NCBI GenBank assembly: GCA_037951105.1
Contig: JBAMJV010001314.1
Span: 32,501-96,500 of the forward strand
Reading direction: 5' to 3'
From: Echinarachnius parma
Taxonomy: Eukaryota > Echinodermata > Echinoidea > Clypeasteroida > Echinarachniidae
Length of the DNA stretch: 64,000 nt
In this document: positions 58,085 to 64,000 of the stretch, one piece after another
How positions within the stretch are numbered: position 1 is the stretch's first letter
How the letters are laid out: every line of letters begins with the position of its first letter
Position numbers and translations under genes: made by a program
Notes under the pieces: generated by a model
Databases searched by the model: none
What the model saw: only the letters and a program-made list of their open reading frames with translations
What the model was told of the DNA's origin: nothing

Positions 58085-58784
58085 ATGGGAGAGTGCTGTA
58101 TAGTCTACATGACAAGAGCTGTATGTATTTTGTAGTGGACACATGACAAATGTGTAAAACTGAACTGAGAGTACAAATCATGTTGCCATCAATAATGGAA
58201 AGGAAAACTATCGAGCTCACTTGCTCTTGCTACGTAATTATTAATTTTTCTTTTACTCCAATTTCCATCATTTCTCTTTCTCTCCTCGCACCACTCTTCC
58301 TCCTCCTATTTTGCAAAGCAAAATTTGTAAAGTCTGCCGTTCATTTATTTTCTTTCGCTTTTACAATGCTCTCTCCATCACTTTCGTAGACAAGTACTTT
58401 TTGCAGCTTTCCTTCCGTCTCACTATTTACCTCATTTGATTTCCCCCTCTCCCCCCTTTTAATCTTCCCATCTCTTCCTCTCTTGACAATATATCCTTTC
58501 CTCATCATCCATATTTTTCCATCTCTTTCCAGTGGCTTCCTTTCTCACCATCACGATTTATCTGTCTCTTGCCAGCAGGGAAAAATTGTATTTTATTAAA
58601 GCTTGCCTGCATGACAATATCATTCTAAAAATTGTTTTACATTGAACTCTATGCAAAGTAATACCAGGGCTCTTTATTGGCATTTGGGGGCTATTTTGCC
58701 TTGAGCCCCCCCCCCCCCCCCCCCCCCCTGTATATTTTGTTCACTGCTTGTCAGTTGCATAGCCAATCTGTAACCCAGTAACCA

Positions 58785-59335
58785 TAAATGACAGGGAGCC
58801 ACAGAGAATGTGACAAGACTTGTACTGAGGGAATTTAAAGAAACATTCAAGTGCTGGAATTTCTCTGAATATTTCCCCTTTTTGTAGTTTTCATTCAGTC
58901 CCACTATCTACCTAACCCCCAATATTTCCTTTCCTCATGATCCATATTTCTCCATTACTTTCCAGTGACTTCCCTTCTCACCATCTCAATTTATCTGTCT
59001 CTTTCCAGATGCATCTTGCCAAGCTGTAACCATTTTGGAAGTGAAGCGACAGAAAATGTGACAAGGCTTGTACTGAGGGAATTGAAAGAAACATTCAAGT
59101 GTTGGCATTTCTCTGAATTTCCCCTTTTTGTAGCTTTCATTCAGTGCCACTATCAACCTCATTTTATCCCCTTTTTATCTTCCTTTCTCACATCCCGATT
59201 TCTCTGTCTCTTTCCAGATGCATCCAGCCAAGCTGTAACCATTTTGGAAGTGGAGCGACAGAAAATGTGACAGGGCATGTACTGAGGGAATTGAAACACT
59301 GAAATGTTGGCATTTATCTATTTCCCCTCCAAACA
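58785..59335. repeat. About 210-250-bp tandem repeat, three copies
   Basis: AGAAAATGTGACAAGG, TGTACTGAGGGAATT.AAAG, AAACATTCAAGTG.TGG.ATTTCTCTGAAT and CTTTTTGTAG.TTTCATTCAGT recur starting near 58807, 59055 and 59264. Confidence 0.85.
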
Positions 59336-59479
59336 GGGATGCAAAATCTTCACACAAACGGGGATTCAGTAACGACTATACTACAGCATTGGGGGGGAGG
59401 GGGGGGGGGGGGGGATGGGGAGTAGATTTTTGCTCCCTTTTTTACTCCTCTTTTAGGAAAGACACACCCTCTCTCCCTC

Positions 59480-60140
59480 CCCGCTTCATCTATCCTTGTT
59501 TATTTGAGCCCATTACAGTATGTAGTGAAAGGGGGATTCAATTCAATTCAACTTCTATGAAATAGGGGGGGTGGATTTGTACCTCTTTCTTATCCATCTT
59601 TAGAAATTTCCATCCCTCTCCTTTCCTCTCTTTATCTGTACCTATATATCTGAGCAGACTAAAGCTTGTCAAGGGGGATTAAAAAAACTCCTATAAAATG
59701 AGGAGGGGGGTAGATTTTTGCCCCTTTCTAACCCCTTTTTTTGTAGGAAAGGCACTCGTATATCTTTCTCCCTCTCTCCTTCCCTTCTTTCTATATCTCT
59801 CCCCGTTTATCTGAGCACACTACAGCCTGTCAAGGGGGATTCAAAAACTCCTACGACATAGGGGGTAGATATTTGCCCCTTTCTAACCCCTTTTTGTAGG
59901 AATGGCACTCGTATCTTTCTCCCTCTCTCCTTCCCTTCTCTCTATATCTCTCCCCGTTTATCTGAGCACACTACAGCCTGTCAATGAGGATTCAAAAACT
60001 CCTACGACATAGGGGGTAGATATTTGCCCCTTTCTAACAACTTTTTTGTGTGGAAAGGCACTCGTATCTTTCTCCCTCTCTCCTTCCCTTCTCTCTATAT
60101 CTCTGTTTGTCTGGGCACACTACAGCTTGTCAACGCGAAT
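59480..60140. repeat. About 150-160-bp tandem repeat, four copies
   Basis: TATCTGAGCACACTACAG-like sequence begins near 59649, 59810, 59961 and 60110; between are CTCCTACGACATAGGGGGTAG, CCCTTTCTAACCCC and CTCGTATCTTTCTCCCTCTC. Confidence 0.88.
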
Positions 60141-62064
60141 GAGTCAGGTCGAATGAGGTCAAGGCAGCCATCGCTCAACTTCCTGTCCCAGGGCATTGTG
60201 GTTAGAATCATCATATCACAAACCGTAATAGCAAGTCCCCTGGCAGAATGCTGATAGCACAAGTGCTTTCATACTATTCTTCTTGTGAATTCTTTAATAG
60301 TGGCAATCTGTTATGTTACATTATTTTAGTTTCATACCTTGTAAAATGATATGTTGTTATATATTGTTTATTCTGTATGATTTGTTCCCTTTTCTGTTGG
60401 AAATGAAAATAAAATTGAAACTTATCAGTAACAAACCAATTCCTTGAAAGAACACCAATAATAGGGGGCTTAATTATAATCTATTGTTCTTCCTTATTCT
60501 TCATAGAAGAACACAAATACTAATAACAATATGTCAAAATTTACTAACATATTTATATCAAAGTGGTTACAAACAAATCAACAAAATTATATTTTATACA
60601 GAGGGCAAACCCTTTTAGCACGGGGCAATAAAAAGGTCAATGGATATTAAATAGGGTATACATTTGTATATGTCCGTGTTATTTAAGCCCTTGCTTACAG
60701 GAACTAGTGGGCTATGTGCAAAGTCTATGGGGATTTCAGAACCTCAAAGGGAACGGGTTAAATAACCCCCCTTGCCTGCGGGGATTGGATTGGAAATAAT
60801 TTTTAACGACACCGCAACACTAGTGTGTCATACAGTGTCATACATGTAAGCTTATACCCCAAATAGAGTAAAGCTATTTCTCAAGTAAGGCATTAATGCC
60901 CAAATAACAATTTTTCAAACTGCACACAATATTTACTAAGCTGGACCACGAGGGGTCAAAACAATTTACCTATTCCCGCACTGTTATTTAAATGTGTAAA
61001 CACCCACCGGGATTTCTCCCTGCTCTTTACGAAAAAAATGAGATGTGTTCTTTAGCGTGCCTTGCCTGCGGGGAACCTGATGGGCTATGGGCAAAGTCTA
61101 TGGGGATTTCAGAAAAGAGGTTCAAATAATAGGAATTCTTCCTTGCTAGGGGGAGGGGTCAAACTTTTCATAGCACCAGGCCATACAAAAATCTACCAAG
61201 ATCTTATGATGACTATTTCCTTTCGGTATTAAAGAGGTTAAACTGTAATTTATAGAGGACATCTTTTTTGAAGGTGTGAACCCGAGGCCACAGGAGAGAT
61301 GGCTTGGCAATGAGAAGGTGGCAAAAAAAGATGGAGAGTTATCAATTATTCAGAGGCGTTGATAGGGTCTAGTGGAGTGAGATAATTACGGGACGTGGCG
61401 CTCAAGGTTCTGTCGGGGGTTGTAAGCGGTAAATATCTGGAAACATATGGATGGAGAGTTGATGATATTCATGATAATATCTTATCTAGTAAGAAATTAC
61501 AATTCATATATTTCATTACGAGGACGACCATTGAAGCTGTTTGAAATCTCACGTCCAAAAATAATAAGTCGATTGTGTAAAAATAGAAAAATTTTGATCT
61601 ACCAATTTCACAATCAGATGAATCTATTAAATCAAGCATATATATATATTTCCTGTAAATTCCGCTGCATAAAACCATTATTGACATAATCTATAGTTAT
61701 GCAAATGGGGTGAATCTGATCTATAAGTGGCTTAATAGGTTCCAACCCAAAGTAATTCACTTGGGTCAAATTTGTATCGGTCCAGTCCTTTTTAAAGATA
61801 AAACTCAAAATAAACTCAAAAGGGATATGAATAATTTGGGGGCACAACTGGATAATAACTTAACAGGGGGAAAAACAAAATCTTCATCAGGTTAATTGGG
61901 GTATCAACCGAGGTAGTTAGGGTGGGTTCAAACAAATCTTCAGGTGAATATAGTGTTTGTATCACTTCAAACGCAAACATATTAGTAGTGTATCAAACTG
62001 CAAGAGTATATGAAAAATCCAAATGCGATAAGAGTACCGAAGAAGTGATGTCACAATCTTGTTC

Positions 62065-62220
62065 TAAACGATTTGCCTTTGATTCAGGCTGTTGGTAGTG
62101 GGTTGGAGCTGGGTGATTGCCTTCTTAGCAACCCTTAGGTCACTAACTTTCTGGCTTGCCTGACATTGTTCGGAACCATTACCCATAGCAACGAACAGCT
62201 GTGACGTCACACTTTGGTAC
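62065..62220. repeat. Second copy of the 37020 dispersed repeat
   Basis: Same order of motifs as at 37020-37175: GTTGGTAGTGGGTTGGAGC, CCTTCTTAGCAACCC, GGCTTGCCTGACATTG and ATAGCAACGAACAGCTG. Confidence 0.75.
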
Positions 62221-63544
62221 TCTATTACAGCACTTGTATGGGGAAGGGTTAAAAAAGCTGTTTTTTTGTTAGTAGAGAATCGGGAGGGAGCTCCAAAAGA
62301 CACTCATTTCTATTTTGAGTTGTTAAAAGTTGTTATAAACACACAAGTCAACCTAGAACTGGGTTAAAATGGAGTTCATTCAGTGTATATGGGAAAGGAA
62401 CAAAAAGACACTCTTTTCTTTTAAATATAAAAACACTCTGCGGTTCCTATGAAGTTATATAAAAAATATATACTGCACACCGCGTTGGGCGAGTGGATAA
62501 AATATGATGCACACCAAATTCGTGGGGGTTAAAATTTATTAAAAAATCAGAATCTAAAAAAAGAAAGAAAGAAAAAAATCACCAGTATTCTTTCGGCACA
62601 CTGCATTGGTTGGGTGGATAAAATATGATGCACACCAAATTCGTGGGGGGGTTAAAATCTCAAAATCAGAAACTAAAAACAGAAAAGAATCACCTTTTCT
62701 TTCTTCATTTCACTTACCGTTTCTTTGGGATACTGAAGTGGAGGGTTTTTGAGACTCTTTGATCATCCCTAGTATTTTTTTCTCTATTTTTTGGTTAATT
62801 TCAATTTCAGGATTCCCATACATTGATTTTTGTTTTCAATTTTGTCATAAGTTGAAATTGGCAGGCATTATTCAAATTTGATGGCATAATTATCCCAGAA
62901 AAAAAAAACCCGCACAAATTTCCAGATATATTTGTAGCAGTTGTAACGAATTTCAGCGCAGCCATATCCGAAAGAAGTAGTTAAAAGTGGAAATGGAACA
63001 TTCAAGTTATTGATGTCATGCCATTATTTTAAACCAAACGAACAGAAGTTATTTACGCCGGGTAATGTCGGGGGAGGGGAAAGAGAAAAATAAAAAATAG
63101 AGAAGGCATACATATTTAGATTTGTTTAGAAGTAAATATTCACAAGTGAATTTCAGCTCAAGTATGCATACATATTAACATAAACATACAATCTAGATAT
63201 AGTTGAGCTAATTCAGCTAAATATACATACATGGAAGTAGATGAGTAAAACCAAGGTAGGTAAAATATATATTTGTATCATTTCTTTGCGTTACACAGAC
63301 TTTGTCAAATAATTTATGACATCATCATCTTCTCAAAGTCAAATAAGGGAAAACAATGTTTGTAATTGATGAGATCTATCTTGTGCTTACCATCTTCAAA
63401 CCATCCACAAGTAATGTCCATGAATTAGAAATGAGCAGTTTTGAATAACGATCAGAAAACACATGCCAAAATTCATATCGGGGTGAGGGGAGGGGGGGGT
63501 ATTAAATATGTATCCCGTCTTACAGTCTTAGCACCTGTAGAACC

Positions 63545-63732
63545 CATGTGCCATCTTGGTTAACTTAGGCTTTAAACCTAACCTAACCTTAAACTTAACC
63601 CTAGCCCTAATTTGGTAGCTATAAGTTAGATTTGGATTCTGATGGCTATGGTTCGATTTAGTGGCTATACAGCCTGAACTGAAGTTAGCAACCAAAAATA
63701 ATTTAGTCCACTAAAACCAGAGATAACTGCCA
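63545..63732. mobile_element. Decayed copy of the 17300 MITE
   Basis: AACCTAACCTTAAAC, GGCTATGGTTCGATTTAGTGG and AACCAAAAATAATTTAGTCCACTAAAACC match the right two thirds of the 17300-17597 element. Confidence 0.72.
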
Positions 63733-64000
63733 TCTTTCCTCTGCTACAACCAGCTTTTTATGAAGAGTGTTTTTAACAAAATTTGAATTGAATTGAATTG
63801 AACCTAACACAACTGAAATGGCTTGTGCCATAACTTATTAACTCCCTAGGGAGCCCCCCTGCCAAGCTTCTCTGTTAGGGTGGTGAACTTGTGATAAGGT
63901 CTGGTCCAAAGGGGTCTACAGGGGGCCAGGGGGTCTCACACCTCTCTTAGAGCTAGGTTGCCAATGCATACACGACCCTCAAAAATGTCCACTTCCTACT

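Larger units (their letters stand above)
46626..64000. other. Repeat-rich DNA with no recognised exon
   Basis: About 17 kb without coding sequence I could identify on either strand. It probably belongs to the PPP3C intron or upstream region, as the catalytic exons should lie further right. Notable contents are listed separately: tandem arrays near 47175, 49750, 56000, 58790 and 59480, several MITEs, a large palindrome and an E-box-like repeat cluster. Confidence 0.6.

Noticed and set aside
60120-60260. Open frame with a GC-richer stretch and AATAAAA downstream (60410)
   Set aside because: No recognised protein or splice structure; it abuts a tandem repeat and may be a repeat remnant.
62715-62735. 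Possible 15-nt minus-strand microexon (CTTCAG / TATCCCAAAGAAACG / GTAAGTG)
   Set aside because: No pyrimidine tract before the acceptor and no calcineurin similarity; such short matches are expected by chance.
63385-63430. Minus-strand FMDITCGWFEDG followed by GTAAG, reminiscent of calcineurin FMDVFTW
   Set aside because: Only three residues agree and the preceding sequence has no PHPYWLPN-like coding; judged coincidental.

Overview
This window is animal nuclear DNA from a marine invertebrate. It has spliced genes with long AT-rich introns, many foldback/MITE-type elements and abundant simple repeats. The protein sequences and the repeat style suggest an echinoderm, probably a sea urchin, but that is an inference. 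There is no operon structure, CRISPR array or phage, and I recognised no tRNA or rRNA gene.

Two genes are recognisable, in convergent orientation. (1) Plus strand, 170-15639: the last 17 coding exons (603 complete codons) of POLR3A, the largest subunit of RNA polymerase III (RPC1). They run from the funnel and bridge helix through the trigger loop to the stop codon; the 5' part lies left of the window. All exon phases join cleanly. Two of its introns are minor-spliceosome (U12-type) AT-AC introns, one inside the trigger-loop coding sequence. (2) Minus strand, 25461 to at least 42479 and probably 46252: the 3' part of the calcineurin A gene (PPP3C, protein phosphatase 2B catalytic subunit). 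It encodes the calmodulin-binding helix, the conserved [12 protein letters not shown] segment and the autoinhibitory segment. A 12-nt microexon and a probable 30-nt exon precede these exons. The phosphatase-domain exons are not in the window and should lie to the right of it.

Layout: 1-15639 POLR3A exons and introns; 15640 to about 16.8 kb its 3' UTR; about 16.8-17.9 kb a short intergenic gap with a MITE; about 17.9-25.46 kb a foldback-free stretch, probably the long calcineurin 3' UTR; 25.46-29.5 kb the last three calcineurin exons; 29.5-42.47 kb a 13-kb intron; 42.48-46.2 kb another intron; 46.2-46.6 kb a CpG-rich block with a CCAAT motif; 46.6-64 kb repeat-rich DNA with no recognisable exon.

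The most unusual theme is that short segments centred on exon-intron boundaries have been tandemly copied again and again in both genes. Examples are eight copies of one POLR3A exon's 3' edge, three copies of another, five 84-bp copies of a U12 branch point plus AC acceptor, a second U12 donor, two frameshifted pseudo-exons, copies spanning the stop codon, and copies of a calcineurin acceptor edge. Most periods are 154-197 bp and the U12 array is 84 bp. Functional and decoy splice sites therefore sit side by side. Transposon-like material includes at least eight copies of one foldback family, two TTAA-flanked families, TA-flanked MITEs and several large palindromes.
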